Shown: positions 23,826-32,522, numbered from the stretch's first letter. The stretch is DNA of 37,662 nucleotides from SNAP01 sp049671745 (GCA_049671745.1 JBATVL010000028.1:1-37662); one strand, 5' to 3'. Numbers and translations are program-made. Notes: a model not told the origin generated them from the letters alone.

Positions 23826-25856
23826 ATGAAGAAATATAATTTATTACTTAGTCTTTTGTTTATAGTTTTTTTTACTTCATGTTCTAGTAGGGCATATATA
23901 TATATGGGTGACAATTTATATAAAGAGGGAAAATCTTTTAAATCTTGTGAACAATATACAAAAGCATACTATTGTTTGGATTCTAGAAATAAGTCTGAAC
24001 GGGCTAATTTGGCCGAGAGAATAGGGGATATTTATTCTTCTATAAATAATTATCATAAAGCTTATAATTGGTATAAGAAATCCTTATTTACTAAGGATAC
24101 TATTCATGATAGATGTCAAAAAGTTTTAAATACTGCTTTTTGTTTAAAAAAGAATAATGATATAGCTCGTTATGAAGAGAAGTATAATATTCATAGAAAA
24201 GAAAATGAAAAGTTTATTTCTTCAAGACGTTATATAGTAAAGCCTTTCGATATTGTTAATAGTAGATTTGATGATTTTTCGCCTTCGTTTAAAGGTAATA
24301 ATGCTAATGTTTTATTTTTCTCTTCTAATAGAACTTTATCTGGTAAAAATGGAAAGAAGAAAAGTTCTGTTACTGGTGATTATTTTTCTGATCTTTATAG
24401 AACTCAGTTCACTGATGAATTTCTTAAAGAAGTAAAACCAAGAGGAAAATCAAAGAATAATGAAGTTCCTGTTTATAAAACTGTTTATTTAGATGAGATA
24501 CAATGGATTAAACCAGTGAGATTAAGTGATTCGGTTGCAAATACTCCTTTTGATGATGGTGTTTTATGTTCTTCTTCTGATGGTTTAAAAGCTTTTTTTA
24601 CTTCATCTCGTAAAGTAGATGGTCGATTTGTTGGTGCAAAGATATATTCAGCAAAGTTTAGTGAGAAGTTTGAGTTAAAAGAAGCAAAATTATTAAATAT
24701 TGTTGGAGATTCTGTAAATATTGGACATCCAGCTATTTCACCTAATGGTAAGATATTATATTATGCAGCAAATATATTTGGTGGATTTGGCGGCACTGAT
24801 ATATGGTATTCTATAAGGTTAGGAAAGAACTGGTCTAAACCTACAAATGCTGGTAAGGAGATAAATTCTAAAGGAAATGAAGCTTATCCTACTTTTAATG
24901 AAAAAGGTGAACTTTTTATTGCCTCTGATGGTCATAAAGGACTTGGTGGATTTGATATATTTAAAGTTGAAGGAGAGTATGGTTCTTATCGATTAAAGAA
25001 TCTTGCTTCTCCAATTAATTCTTCAGCAGATGATTTTGGTATTATTTATAGAGGAAATAATGATTCTGGTTTTTTTACTTCTTCTAGAGGAATGAAAGGA
25101 GATGATGATATATATTCTTTTGAATATTCTCCTATTGCTTTTAATTTAGATTTAGAAGTTTACGATAAAAAGTTGAAATTACCTTTGGATAAAGTCCTTA
25201 TTAGAATGATGGATTCTAATGGTGAGAGTATTAAATTACGTACTGATGAGAATGGGCTTGCTACACTTAATTGGCATGAGACAAGTCAAGTAAGTTTTAC
25301 TATTCAACGTTCTGGGTATTTTAAAACTAGTTTTACTCTTGATACTAGAGAGAATTCGAATGATCAGAATTTCAAGAGACATTTTGATTTACATAGAATA
25401 GATGCAATTATAGAAATACAAAATATATTTTACGATTTTGGTATGTCTACTCTTAGAGAAGAGTCAAAGGAATCTATTGGTCAGTTAGTTGATTTATTGA
25501 ATGATAATCCAACTATTACAATAGAACTTGGTTCACATACAGATATGGTTGGAGATGATACTGAAAACAAGAAATTATCTCAAGCTAGAGCCCTTTCTGT
25601 TATTGATTATTTAATCGATAGAGGTATAGATAAGGAGAGATTAACTCCTGTTGGATATGGAGAAACCAATCCAAAAACGGTTTCTGATGAAGACGCTAAG
25701 AAATATCCTTTTTTGTTTTCAGGGCAACATCTCTCAGCTGCTTATATTAACACCCTGACGATTGAGCAGCAACAGGTTGTTAGTCAGTTGAATAGGCGAA
25801 CAGAATTTAAAGTTATACGCAGGGATTATATTTCTAAGTCTAAGACTACTAAATAA
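23826..25856 (+). CDS. porE: OmpA-family lipoprotein PorE (type IX secretion)
   Basis: From the ATG at 23826 the protein has 676 residues. A TTG two codons upstream adds nothing and was not used. The signal peptide ends in FFTSC (Cys19). Domains in order are TPR helices (about 25-125), PD40/WD40-like propeller repeats (about 140-435, with IGHPAISPNGKILYYAAN and GGFGGTDIWYS), a carboxypeptidase-regulatory-like beta domain (about 440-520) and an OmpA peptidoglycan-binding domain (about 527-676, ELGSHTDMVGDD and LNRRTEFKV). This order is that of PorE of Porphyromonas, which tethers type IX parts to the cell wall. An insertion (about residues 620-650) sits before the NRRTE motif, as in PorE. It is a single gene with promoter and terminator. 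Confidence 0.87.
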   Translation: MKKYNLLLSLLFIVFFTSCSSRAYIYMGDNLYKEGKSFKSCEQYTKAYYCLDSRNKSERANLAERIGDIYSSINNYHKAYNWYKKSLFTKDTIHDRCQKVLNTAFCLKKNNDIARYEEKYNIHRKENEKFISSRRYIVKPFDIVNSRFDDFSPSFKGNNANVLFFSSNRTLSGKNGKKKSSVTGDYFSDLYRTQFTDEFLKEVKPRGKSKNNEVPVYKTVYLDEIQWIKPVRLSDSVANTPFDDGVLCSSSDGLKAFFTSSRKVDGRFVGAKIYSAKFSEKFELKEAKLLNIVGDSVNIGHPAISPNGKILYYAANIFGGFGGTDIWYSIRLGKNWSKPTNAGKEINSKGNEAYPTFNEKGELFIASDGHKGLGGFDIFKVEGEYGSYRLKNLASPINSSADDFGIIYRGNNDSGFFTSSRGMKGDDDIYSFEYSPIAFNLDLEVYDKKLKLPLDKVLIRMMDSNGESIKLRTDENGLATLNWHETSQVSFTIQRSGYFKTSFTLDTRENSNDQNFKRHFDLHRIDAIIEIQNIFYDFGMSTLREESKESIGQLVDLLNDNPTITIELGSHTDMVGDDTENKKLSQARALSVIDYLIDRGIDKERLTPVGYGETNPKTVSDEDAKKYPFLFSGQHLSAAYINTLTIEQQQVVSQLNRRTEFKVIRRDYISKSKTTK

Positions 25857-25862
25857 ATATTT

Positions 25863-25896
25863 TAGCCCTTAAGTTTCTACTTAGGGGCTATTTTTT
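25863..25896 (+). terminator. Terminator after porE
   Basis: TAGCCCTTAAGT (25863-25874) and ACTTAGGGGCTA (25879-25890), 12 bp with one G-U, TTCT loop, six Ts. Confidence 0.93.
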
Positions 25897-25919
25897 AGGT
25901 GGTTTTTCTCTAAAAATCT

Positions 25920-25927
25920 TATCTTTG
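25920..25927 (+). promoter_or_regulatory. purM promoter -7 element
   Basis: TATCTTTG, an exact match, about 34 bases before the purM ATG; -33 region poor. Confidence 0.5.
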
Positions 25928-25960
25928 TTTTATAATTAATCAAAACACTATCACTCACTT

Positions 25961-27130
25961 ATGAGAAAAGACGCTAGATACAACATGAGAGGGGTTTCGG
26001 CCTCTAAGGAAGATGTTCATAATGCTATTAAGAACATTGACAAAGGTCTATATCCTAAAGCTTTTTGTAAAATTGTACCTGATTATTTAGGTGGAGATGA
26101 AGAATATTGTAATATCATGCATGCTGATGGTGCTGGTACTAAATCTTCTCTTGCTTATATGTATTGGAAAGAAACAGGAGATATTTCTGTTTGGAAAGGA
26201 ATAGCACAAGATGCAATAGCTATGAATATTGATGACCTTCTTTGCGTTGGTGCAACAGATAATATTCTGCTTTCTTCTACTATTGGTAGAAATAAAAATC
26301 TTATTCCTGGAGAAGTTATCTCGGCTATTATTAATGGTACTGAGGAATGGCTTGAGGAATATCGTAAAATGGGTGTAAATATTTATTCTACAGGCGGGGA
26401 AACTGCTGATGTAGGTGACTTAGTTAGAACTATAATCGTTGACTCTACTGTAACTTGCAGAATGAAACGTGAAGATGTTATCGATAATGCTAATATTAAA
26501 GCTGGAGATGTTATTGTTGGACTTTCTTCTTATGGACAGGCTACTTACGAAGAGGAATATAATGGTGGAACAGGTTCTAATGGATTGACTTCTGCTCGTC
26601 ACGATGTATTTTCTCACTATCTTGCAGATAAATTTCCAGAGAGTTTTGACAATTCTGTACCTGATGATTTAGTTTATTCTGGAGGATGTAAACTTACTGA
26701 TGCTATTGAAGGTTTAGATGTAGATGCTGGTAAATTAGTTCTTTCGGCTACTAGAACATATGCACCAATAGTTAAGAAGGTACTTGATAAATATAGAAAG
26801 CAAATTTCAGGAATGATTCACTGCTCTGGTGGTGCACAAACTAAAGTTATGCATTTTGTAGATAATCTACATATTACTAAAGATAATATGTTTGATGTTC
26901 CTCCATTATTTAAACTTATTCAAGAACAATCTGGTACATCTTGGGATGAGATGTATAAGGTTTTTAATATGGGGCATCGTTACGAATTTTACGTGCCAGA
27001 AGAAATTGCTGCTGGCATTATGGCTATATCAGAAGAGTTTGGAGTTGAGGCTAAAATAGTTGGTCGTTGTGAAACTTTTGAAGGAAACAAATTGACTATC
27101 AATTCTGAATTTGGAACTTTTGAATATTAG
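25961..27130 (+). CDS. purM: Phosphoribosylformylglycinamidine cyclo-ligase (AIR synthase)
   Basis: PurM closes the imidazole ring in the fifth step of purine synthesis, using ATP and FGAM. The 389-residue protein has the glycine-rich HADGAGTKSSLAYMYW, the DLLCVGATDN segment, TGGETADVGDLV and VIVGLSSYGQATYEEEYNGG. It is about 40 residues longer than the E. coli enzyme, with several small insertions; from memory this longer form is standard in Bacteroidota. PurL and hydrogenase-maturation HypE share the fold but lack this set of motifs. No other purine gene is near. Confidence 0.9.
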   Translation: MRKDARYNMRGVSASKEDVHNAIKNIDKGLYPKAFCKIVPDYLGGDEEYCNIMHADGAGTKSSLAYMYWKETGDISVWKGIAQDAIAMNIDDLLCVGATDNILLSSTIGRNKNLIPGEVISAIINGTEEWLEEYRKMGVNIYSTGGETADVGDLVRTIIVDSTVTCRMKREDVIDNANIKAGDVIVGLSSYGQATYEEEYNGGTGSNGLTSARHDVFSHYLADKFPESFDNSVPDDLVYSGGCKLTDAIEGLDVDAGKLVLSATRTYAPIVKKVLDKYRKQISGMIHCSGGAQTKVMHFVDNLHITKDNMFDVPPLFKLIQEQSGTSWDEMYKVFNMGHRYEFYVPEEIAAGIMAISEEFGVEAKIVGRCETFEGNKLTINSEFGTFEY

Positions 27131-27149
27131 ATAATCAAAATAAAAGTAT

Positions 27150-27180
27150 AAACCTGTCAATTATATTGACAGGTTTTTTT
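27150..27180 (+). terminator. Terminator after purM
   Basis: AAACCTGTCAA (27150-27160) and TTGACAGGTTT (27166-27176), perfect 11 bp, TTATA loop, T-tract. Confidence 0.94.
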
Positions 27181-27220
27181 ATAATTATATTTTTCTGTAT
27201 ATTGTGGTAAAATACTTATT

Positions 27221-27739
27221 ATGAATAAGAACGTTCGCACATTTTTTATTAAAAATACAATTATACTAGGTGTTGTTTACTCAGTATTCTTTATTGTATT
27301 TAATTCATTTGTGCTTTTTGATCTGAATGTAGTTAAAACAATATTCGTAGCTTTCTTTTTTGCTTTTCTTATGTCGTCTTACACATGTAGTTCCGAATTA
27401 AGAAATTATAAACGTTTGCTTAAAGGAGAAATAGCTTTACATGATATTATTCCATCTGCAGAAGGTACAATGAAAACTAGACCTTCATTTTCTCTTGATA
27501 AAGCAAGACAATTGATGAATGATGCAGGTTTTATAATTAGTGAATGTTATGACAATCATATGACCTTTACTACTGTACATTCTTGGTGTAATGCAATACC
27601 TATTACTGTTTTTGTTCACTTTAAAGAAGGCATGTTAAACATTAAACTTTATAAGTTTACACGTACAAGTTTTATGGAATCTAAAAATCCAAAAGATGTT
27701 CTAGATGATGTCAAGGCTATTATTAGCTCTTGTTCTTAA
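27221..27739 (+). CDS. Unrecognised membrane-anchored protein with two N-terminal helices
   Basis: I do not recognise this 172-residue protein. Residues about 10-30 and 35-52 are hydrophobic and should form two membrane helices with a short loop, leaving about 120 residues on one side, most likely cytoplasmic given the basic N-terminus (MNKNVR) and the Lys/Arg cluster after the second helix. The soluble part has alternating hydrophobic strands (NAIPITVFVHF, GMLNIKLYKF) that suggest a small mixed alpha/beta domain. The gene's last 17 bases overlap the 3' end of the opposing DUF4268 gene. I see no clear promoter. It is probably real because of codon use and a clean start after the purM terminator. 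Confidence 0.6.
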   Translation: MNKNVRTFFIKNTIILGVVYSVFFIVFNSFVLFDLNVVKTIFVAFFFAFLMSSYTCSSELRNYKRLLKGEIALHDIIPSAEGTMKTRPSFSLDKARQLMNDAGFIISECYDNHMTFTTVHSWCNAIPITVFVHFKEGMLNIKLYKFTRTSFMESKNPKDVLDDVKAIISSCS

Positions 27740-28184
27740 TTCCTTCTTTTATTGAATCGCCTATATTTTCGTAAGTATCTTCTAGAAGGGACATCTTTTC
27801 AATAAAGAAATCGTATATCTTTTCGTGATCTTGTATTCTTAAGATATCTACATTTTCTAGTTTTGTGTAGGCCATACATACAAAACGATTATCGCTGGAT
27901 ATATAGTCATCAGTCCATATTAACTCTTCTCCCATAGTCTCTTCTATTAACATTTTATAGGCTTTCCAGTACGAGAATATTAGATGTTTTTTTTCTACCT
28001 TTTTGTCGTCTATTTGTATACCTACTATTGCGTTTTTTCTATTTACATCAAACTTTAATTGAGAACAATCTACAGAGATGTGATTTAGTAACCATCTCCT
28101 GTTCACATGTTTGCTTTTACAGTACTTCTTGAAGCCATTCCAAAACTCCTTCTTTATTTCTTTTACTTGATCTTTTGAAAACAT
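27723..28184 (-). CDS. DUF4268 family protein
   Basis: The protein matches DUF4268 from memory: MFSKDQVKEIKKEFWNGFKKY at the start, then RRWLLNHISV, KFDVNRKNAIVGIQID and a C-terminal helix (KIYDFFIEKMSLLEDTYENI). I start it at the ATG at 28184 (153 residues). An ATG seven codons upstream falls inside the likely promoter (minus-strand TACTTTTG at 28203-28210) and would not be transcribed. The family has no assigned role, although related domains occur with restriction-like nucleases; nothing here shows catalytic residues. Its end overlaps the opposing gene by 17 bases. Confidence 0.75.
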   Translation of the reverse strand: MFSKDQVKEIKKEFWNGFKKYCKSKHVNRRWLLNHISVDCSQLKFDVNRKNAIVGIQIDDKKVEKKHLIFSYWKAYKMLIEETMGEELIWTDDYISSDNRFVCMAYTKLENVDILRIQDHEKIYDFFIEKMSLLEDTYENIGDSIKEGIKNKS

Positions 28185-28202
28185 ATCCTTTTTCTTTTGC
28201 AA

Positions 28203-28210
28203 CAAAAGTA
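28203..28210 (-). promoter_or_regulatory. DUF4268 gene promoter -7 element
   Basis: Minus-strand TACTTTTG, an exact consensus match just ahead of the ATG at 28184. It decides against the upstream start codon at 28205. Confidence 0.5.
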
Positions 28211-28244
28211 AATGAAATATATCTCTTTGTAGAATCTACAGGTA

Positions 28245-28260
28245 TATTTTTGTAAATTTG
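28245..28260 (+). promoter_or_regulatory. DUF4956 gene promoter, two possible -7 elements
   Basis: TATTTTTG (28245-28252) and TAAATTTG (28253-28260) both fit TAnnTTTG ahead of the ATG at 28291. A TTTG lies at 28226-28229, but its spacing is right for neither, so I cannot choose between them. Confidence 0.4.
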
Positions 28261-28290
28261 CTTATGTAATTTATCATATAAATTAAAATA

Positions 28291-28866
28291 ATGGAAAATT
28301 CAATAAATATAAGCTCTTTGCTTTTTTCTTTCTTGGTTAATCTTGCTTCATGCAGTTTAATTACTTATGTGGTTTATCAGAAAATTCATCGTCAGAGAGA
28401 TTATGATTTTTCTTTTATGATTCTTTCTAATGTGATTTTCTTTCTGTGTTTTTTTCTCTCCGGAGTTGAAATGCAATTAGGTCTAGCACTTGGTTTATTT
28501 GCTATATTTGGAATTATAAGGTATCGTACTAATCCTATTCCTATACGTGAAATGACTTACCTTTTTATGCTAATAGCCTTAGCAGTCATTAATGCTCTTA
28601 TAAATGTACAAATACAACCTATAGAATCTCTTATTGTTAATCTTGTTTTTATATCTTTACCTTTTATAATTGAGAGCTTAAAAAGAGATTCTAAACAGCA
28701 AATTTCGATTACTTATGATAATATTTCCTTGGCTGGTATGACTAAGAGAGCGGAGCTTAAGGATGATCTTGAGAAGAGATTGAATCTTTCTATTGTTGAT
28801 ATTAATATAGAGAGAATAGATGTTGCTCAGAATAAAATGAAACTAACTATTGTTGTTGATAAGTAA
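28291..28866 (+). CDS. DUF4956 membrane protein
   Basis: The 191-residue protein has four or five hydrophobic helices in the first 130 residues, including the conserved LGLALGLFAIFGIIRYRT segment and an IPIREMTYLFMLIALAVI stretch typical of DUF4956, then a soluble alpha/beta tail of about 60 residues. In other bacteria such proteins often stand next to polyphosphate-related VTC/CYTH proteins, but no such gene is here. It lies 7 bases before rnhB and is probably co-transcribed with it. The function is unknown. Confidence 0.82.
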   Translation: MENSINISSLLFSFLVNLASCSLITYVVYQKIHRQRDYDFSFMILSNVIFFLCFFLSGVEMQLGLALGLFAIFGIIRYRTNPIPIREMTYLFMLIALAVINALINVQIQPIESLIVNLVFISLPFIIESLKRDSKQQISITYDNISLAGMTKRAELKDDLEKRLNLSIVDINIERIDVAQNKMKLTIVVDK

Positions 28867-28873
28867 TAAAGAT

Positions 28874-29473
28874 ATGCTAGAGTTAATATATAAGAAAGGA
28901 ACTATAGAGGCTGGTTGTGATGAAGCGGGTAGAGGGTGTTTAGCTGGTCCCGTTTTTGCAGCGGCGGTTATTCTTCCAGCAGACTTCAAGAATGAATTAC
29001 TTAATGATTCTAAGAAACTTTCAGAGAAGAATCGTATCGCTCTTAGAGTTGTTATAGAGAAAGAGGCTATAGCTTGGGCTGTTGGTGTTGTTGATAATAA
29101 TGAGATTGATAAGATTAATATCTTAAATGCTTCATTCTTGGCTATGCATAGAGCTATTGATGATTTAGATATATTTCCAGAGCATCTTATTATTGATGGT
29201 AATAGATTTAAGAAATATAAGGAAATTCCTCATGAATGTATAGTTAAAGGTGATGGTAAATATATGTCCATTGCTGCTGCTTCTATTCTTGCTAAAACTC
29301 ATCGTGATGAGTACATGTGCAAGATTGCAAATGAATATCCTTACTACGATTGGGAATCAAACAAAGCTTATCCAACTAGGAAACATAGAGAAATGATCAG
29401 AAAACATGGTGTTTCTCCATATCATAGAGTATCTTTTAAGCTTCTAGAGCAACAACTTAGCCTAGACTTTTAG
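28874..29473 (+). CDS. rnhB: Ribonuclease HII
   Basis: RNase HII nicks DNA at embedded ribonucleotides and removes RNA from hybrids. From the ATG at 28874 the protein has 199 residues, the normal size. An in-frame run of TTG codons at 28850 would overlap the upstream gene and was not used. The four catalytic acids are Asp16 and Glu17 (GCDEAGRG), Asp108 (LIIDGN) and Asp127 (KGDGKY), the spacing seen in E. coli RnhB. The ASILAKTHRDEYM motif follows. It is translationally close to the DUF4956 gene (7-base gap). Confidence 0.96.
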   Translation: MLELIYKKGTIEAGCDEAGRGCLAGPVFAAAVILPADFKNELLNDSKKLSEKNRIALRVVIEKEAIAWAVGVVDNNEIDKINILNASFLAMHRAIDDLDIFPEHLIIDGNRFKKYKEIPHECIVKGDGKYMSIAAASILAKTHRDEYMCKIANEYPYYDWESNKAYPTRKHREMIRKHGVSPYHRVSFKLLEQQLSLDF

Positions 29474-29501
29474 TATCTTTGGTAAGAATAGTATTTTTAC
29501 C
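29474..29501 (+). promoter_or_regulatory. GH3 gene promoter -7 element and start-point hairpin
   Basis: TATCTTTG (29474-29481) begins on the base after the rnhB stop and fits the consensus. It runs into a GGTAAGAA/TTTTTACC hairpin (to 29501) that spans the expected start point, about 35 bases before the GH3 ATG. Confidence 0.5.
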
Positions 29502-29522
29502 AGAACCTAAAACATAAGACTA

Positions 29523-31034
29523 ATGGTTTTAAATTCATTAATATCACTTTTAAATATTAGACGACTATCCCAAATAGAGTTGTTTAAGAATGATCCTATT
29601 CAAGTTCAGAAATCTTGCCTTTTTGATTTACTTCAAAAGGCTGCTATGACTGAATGGGGCGAGAAATATGACTTTAAATCAATAACATCTAGGCACGAAT
29701 TTGCTCAACGGGTTCCTATACAAACATATGAATCTCTTCAACCTTTTATAGAACGAACTTTAAAAGGTGAGAAGAATATTCTCTGGTCAGAAGAAACTAA
29801 ATGGTTTGCAAAGTCGTCTGGTACAACTTCTGCCAAATCAAAATTTATACCCGTTAGTAAGGCTTCTTTAGAAGATTGTCATTTTAGAGGTGGTAAAGAT
29901 ATTATTGCTATTTATAACGATCTTTATCCTGATAATGGCATGTTTAAAGGAAAAAGTCTTGCTCTTGGAGGATCTCATGAGGTTTCACAATATAATAGTC
30001 AATCTTTTTATGGCGATCTATCTGCTATTATTATAGAGAATTTACCTTTTTGGGCAGATTTTGCACGAACTCCTGATTCTTCTATTATGCTTATGTCTGA
30101 GTGGGAAGAGAAATTAATAAAAATCACAGAGAGTACTGTTAATGAAAATGTTACTTCTTTAGCTGGTGTGCCTTCTTGGTTTCTTACTCTTATTCGTAAT
30201 TTATTACATAAGACTGGAAAAAATGATCTTCATGAGATTTGGCCAAATCTTGAACTTTTTGTTCATGGTGGAGTCTCTTTTGTTCCATATAGGGAACAGT
30301 ATCAACAGCTTTGTCCTAAAAAGGGCATGCATTATATGGAGACTTATAATGCTTCTGAAGGATTCTTTGCTATACAGGACGATCCTGAAGATGATTCTAT
30401 GTTGCTTATGCTAGATTATGGAATCTATTATGAATTTATGCCAATGACTGAATTGGATAGAGAATATCCTAGAACACTTTTACTTGATGAGGTGGAAATA
30501 GGAAAATCTTATGCTATGATTATTTCTACAAATGGAGGATTATGGCGTTATATGATAGGAGATACAGTTACTTTTACTTCTCTTTCTCCAATGAAAATTA
30601 AAATTACTGGTAGAACAAAGCTCTTTATAAACGCTTTTGGTGAAGAAATTATAATGGATAATGCTACTGCTGCTATTAATAAAGCTTGTGAATGTACAGG
30701 TGCTGAGGTCAGAGAATATACAGCTGCTCCTATATTTATAAGAAATGATACAAAAGGTGCTCATGAATGGTTAATAGAATTTGCTAAGCAGCCTTCTTCA
30801 TTAGATTTATTTACTGAAACTTTGGATAAAGAATTGCAAAATGTAAATTCGGACTACGAAGCTAAGAGATATAAAAACATTACTCTTGAAATTTTAAAAC
30901 TTAGAGTTGCGAGAGAGGGTGTTTTCTACGAATGGATGAAAAATAAAGGTAAGCTTGGTGGACAAAATAAAGTTCCTCGCCTTTGGAATAATCGTGAACA
31001 TATAGATGAACTACTTGTATTAAATGTGAAATAA
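29523..31034 (+). CDS. GH3-family acyl-adenylating enzyme
   Basis: The 503-residue protein belongs to the GH3 family, adenylate-forming enzymes known in plants for joining amino acids to auxin or jasmonate. Three nucleotide-binding motifs are clear: FAKSSGTTSAKSKFIPVS (about 95-112), YNASEGFFAI (about 276-285) and TKLFINAFGEEI (about 364-375). Bacterial members are common in Bacteroidota and mostly uncharacterised; they probably activate a carboxylic acid and pass it to an amine, but substrate and product are unknown. There is no signal peptide. A CBM9-like gene follows 17 bases later and is probably co-transcribed. Confidence 0.9.
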   Translation: MVLNSLISLLNIRRLSQIELFKNDPIQVQKSCLFDLLQKAAMTEWGEKYDFKSITSRHEFAQRVPIQTYESLQPFIERTLKGEKNILWSEETKWFAKSSGTTSAKSKFIPVSKASLEDCHFRGGKDIIAIYNDLYPDNGMFKGKSLALGGSHEVSQYNSQSFYGDLSAIIIENLPFWADFARTPDSSIMLMSEWEEKLIKITESTVNENVTSLAGVPSWFLTLIRNLLHKTGKNDLHEIWPNLELFVHGGVSFVPYREQYQQLCPKKGMHYMETYNASEGFFAIQDDPEDDSMLLMLDYGIYYEFMPMTELDREYPRTLLLDEVEIGKSYAMIISTNGGLWRYMIGDTVTFTSLSPMKIKITGRTKLFINAFGEEIIMDNATAAINKACECTGAEVREYTAAPIFIRNDTKGAHEWLIEFAKQPSSLDLFTETLDKELQNVNSDYEAKRYKNITLEILKLRVAREGVFYEWMKNKGKLGGQNKVPRLWNNREHIDELLVLNVK

Positions 31035-31051
31035 ATATATCATTATCTAAG

Positions 31052-31690
31052 ATGATTAAACTAGAAAAAGATATTCAAAAGACTATAAATTCTAGAGGAG
31101 AAATGTATTCTTCTGTAGGAAATATACTTTCTTCTTCAAAAACATATATCTCTTTAAAGCACGAAGATGAATACCTGAAAATATTTTTTACTTGTGAGAA
31201 TAATTATTTAACTAAGGAAAATAATTATAAAAGAGATAATGATACTCTTTATAAACAGGAAGTTTTTGAAATTTTTATTGCTAATGGTTATGATGATCCA
31301 ATTGATTATCTTGAATTAGAAATAAATCCTAGTAATGCTCTTTTTGTAGGTAGAATACATAATCCATCTGGTGTAGGTGGTGAATCAAAGACTCTTGTAA
31401 TGCTTGATTCTTATTTATCTATGATACCGCATGAAGTGAAAGTAAGTGATGATTCATGGAGTGGAGAAATATCAATTCCACTTTCTTTAATAGATGATGT
31501 TTCACTGTTGAGAAGGTCTAATTCGTATAGATTTAATTTTTATAGAATTCGTTTAAGAGAGAAATCTTTATTTGTAGATTGGGAATGTAATTCTGATAAT
31601 TCAGACTTCCTTTGTTTTAAAAGTACTCTCTCTTTTAGGCAACCAAATTTTCATACTGTATGTACAATGGCACGGTTATTGTTTTTATAA
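31052..31690 (+). CDS. CBM9/DOMON-like carbohydrate-binding family 9 protein
   Basis: The 212-residue protein is a beta-sandwich of the carbohydrate-binding family 9-like type. Typical features are LKIFFTCENNYL early on, then EVFEIFIANGYDDPIDYLEL, EINPSNALFVGRI and the late WSGEISIPLSLI. Such domains are usually secreted, yet no signal peptide is visible at this start and none lies in frame upstream, so this protein may stay in the cytoplasm. It follows the GH3 gene by 17 bases. The pairing hints that it serves the GH3 product or substrate, which is inference. Confidence 0.75.
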   Translation: MIKLEKDIQKTINSRGEMYSSVGNILSSSKTYISLKHEDEYLKIFFTCENNYLTKENNYKRDNDTLYKQEVFEIFIANGYDDPIDYLELEINPSNALFVGRIHNPSGVGGESKTLVMLDSYLSMIPHEVKVSDDSWSGEISIPLSLIDDVSLLRRSNSYRFNFYRIRLREKSLFVDWECNSDNSDFLCFKSTLSFRQPNFHTVCTMARLLFL

Positions 31691-31702
31691 GCGTTAAATA
31701 TC

Positions 31703-31710
31703 TATATTTG
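31703..31710 (+). promoter_or_regulatory. SIMPL gene promoter -7 element
   Basis: TATATTTG, an exact consensus match, about 26 bases before the ATG at 31736. A TTG at 31679-31681 is two bases further off than the ideal spacing. Confidence 0.5.
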
Positions 31711-31735
31711 AATAATAACAATTAAAATAAGAAAT

Positions 31736-32446
31736 ATGAGAAAATTAGTATTTGTGTTTTTTGTGCTTTCATCTATGATTTCTTTTGCACAATCTGGACC
31801 AAAAAACTTCCTTGATGTTAATTATATAGAGGTGACAGGAAAATCAATTAAAGAAATTACTCCTGATATGATTTACATGAATCTTATTATTAATGAAAAT
31901 GATAATAAGAAAGTTAGTATTAAGAATATTGAGAAAAAGATGATGAAATCTCTTAAAAGTATTGGTGTCGATCTTAAAAAAGATTTAAAACTACGAGACT
32001 TCGCTAGTAACTTTCAAAGTTATTTTTTTAAGAAAACAGATGTTAAACTTACTAAAGAATATGAGTTGATTGTTCATACAGGTACAATGGCTAGTAATGT
32101 ATTGGAAACCTTAAAGTCAATTGGAGTTGCTAATGTTTCTATTGCTAAATTACGTTATTCAAAAATTAAAGAAGTGAGATTGGAAGCTATGATAGCTGCA
32201 ATTAAGGATGCTAAAAAGAAGGCTACTCTACTTACTTTGTCAATTGATCAGGCAGTTGGTAAAGCTTTGTATGTTCGAGAACAAGGTGATTATATAGAAT
32301 ATCCTTTAAATGATAGATATGGAAAAAGAAGACCTATGATGTCAAGAATGAATTCTGCTACTGTTAGCGATCAAATGGCTCCTCAGATTGGTTTTCAAAA
32401 GATTAAACTTGAATATAGTGTAAATGTTCGTTTTGAGATAAAATAG
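31736..32446 (+). CDS. SIMPL-domain (DUF541) exported protein
   Basis: The 236-residue protein starts with a signal peptide cleaved near SFA-QSG (about residue 19-20), so it is periplasmic. The mature part is a SIMPL/DUF541 domain: YIEVTGKSIKEITPDMIYMNL at the start, KEYELIVHTGTMASNVLETL in the middle, and the helical REVRLEAMIAAIKDAKKKATLL block typical of the family. SIMPL proteins form oligomers in the periplasm or envelope and have been tied to oxidative stress, but no activity is settled. It has its own promoter and a terminator shared with the opposing pseudogene. Confidence 0.87.
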   Translation: MRKLVFVFFVLSSMISFAQSGPKNFLDVNYIEVTGKSIKEITPDMIYMNLIINENDNKKVSIKNIEKKMMKSLKSIGVDLKKDLKLRDFASNFQSYFFKKTDVKLTKEYELIVHTGTMASNVLETLKSIGVANVSIAKLRYSKIKEVRLEAMIAAIKDAKKKATLLTLSIDQAVGKALYVREQGDYIEYPLNDRYGKRRPMMSRMNSATVSDQMAPQIGFQKIKLEYSVNVRFEIK

Positions 32447-32480
32447 TAAAATTATATTTTTATGTGATTTTATTAAATGT

Positions 32481-32522
32481 AAAATAGTGAGTTAAAGCTT
32501 ATGCTTATTCTCACTATTTTTT
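32481..32522. terminator. Bidirectional terminator between the SIMPL gene and the pseudogene
   Basis: AAAATAGTGAG (32481-32491) and CTCACTATTTT (32510-32520) form a long stem with a further AAGC/GCTT pairing inside; T-rich ends on both strands. Confidence 0.88.

Noticed and set aside
28850..28873. TTG start for rnhB
   Set aside because: It overlaps the DUF4956 gene; the ATG at 28874 gives the normal length and domain start.
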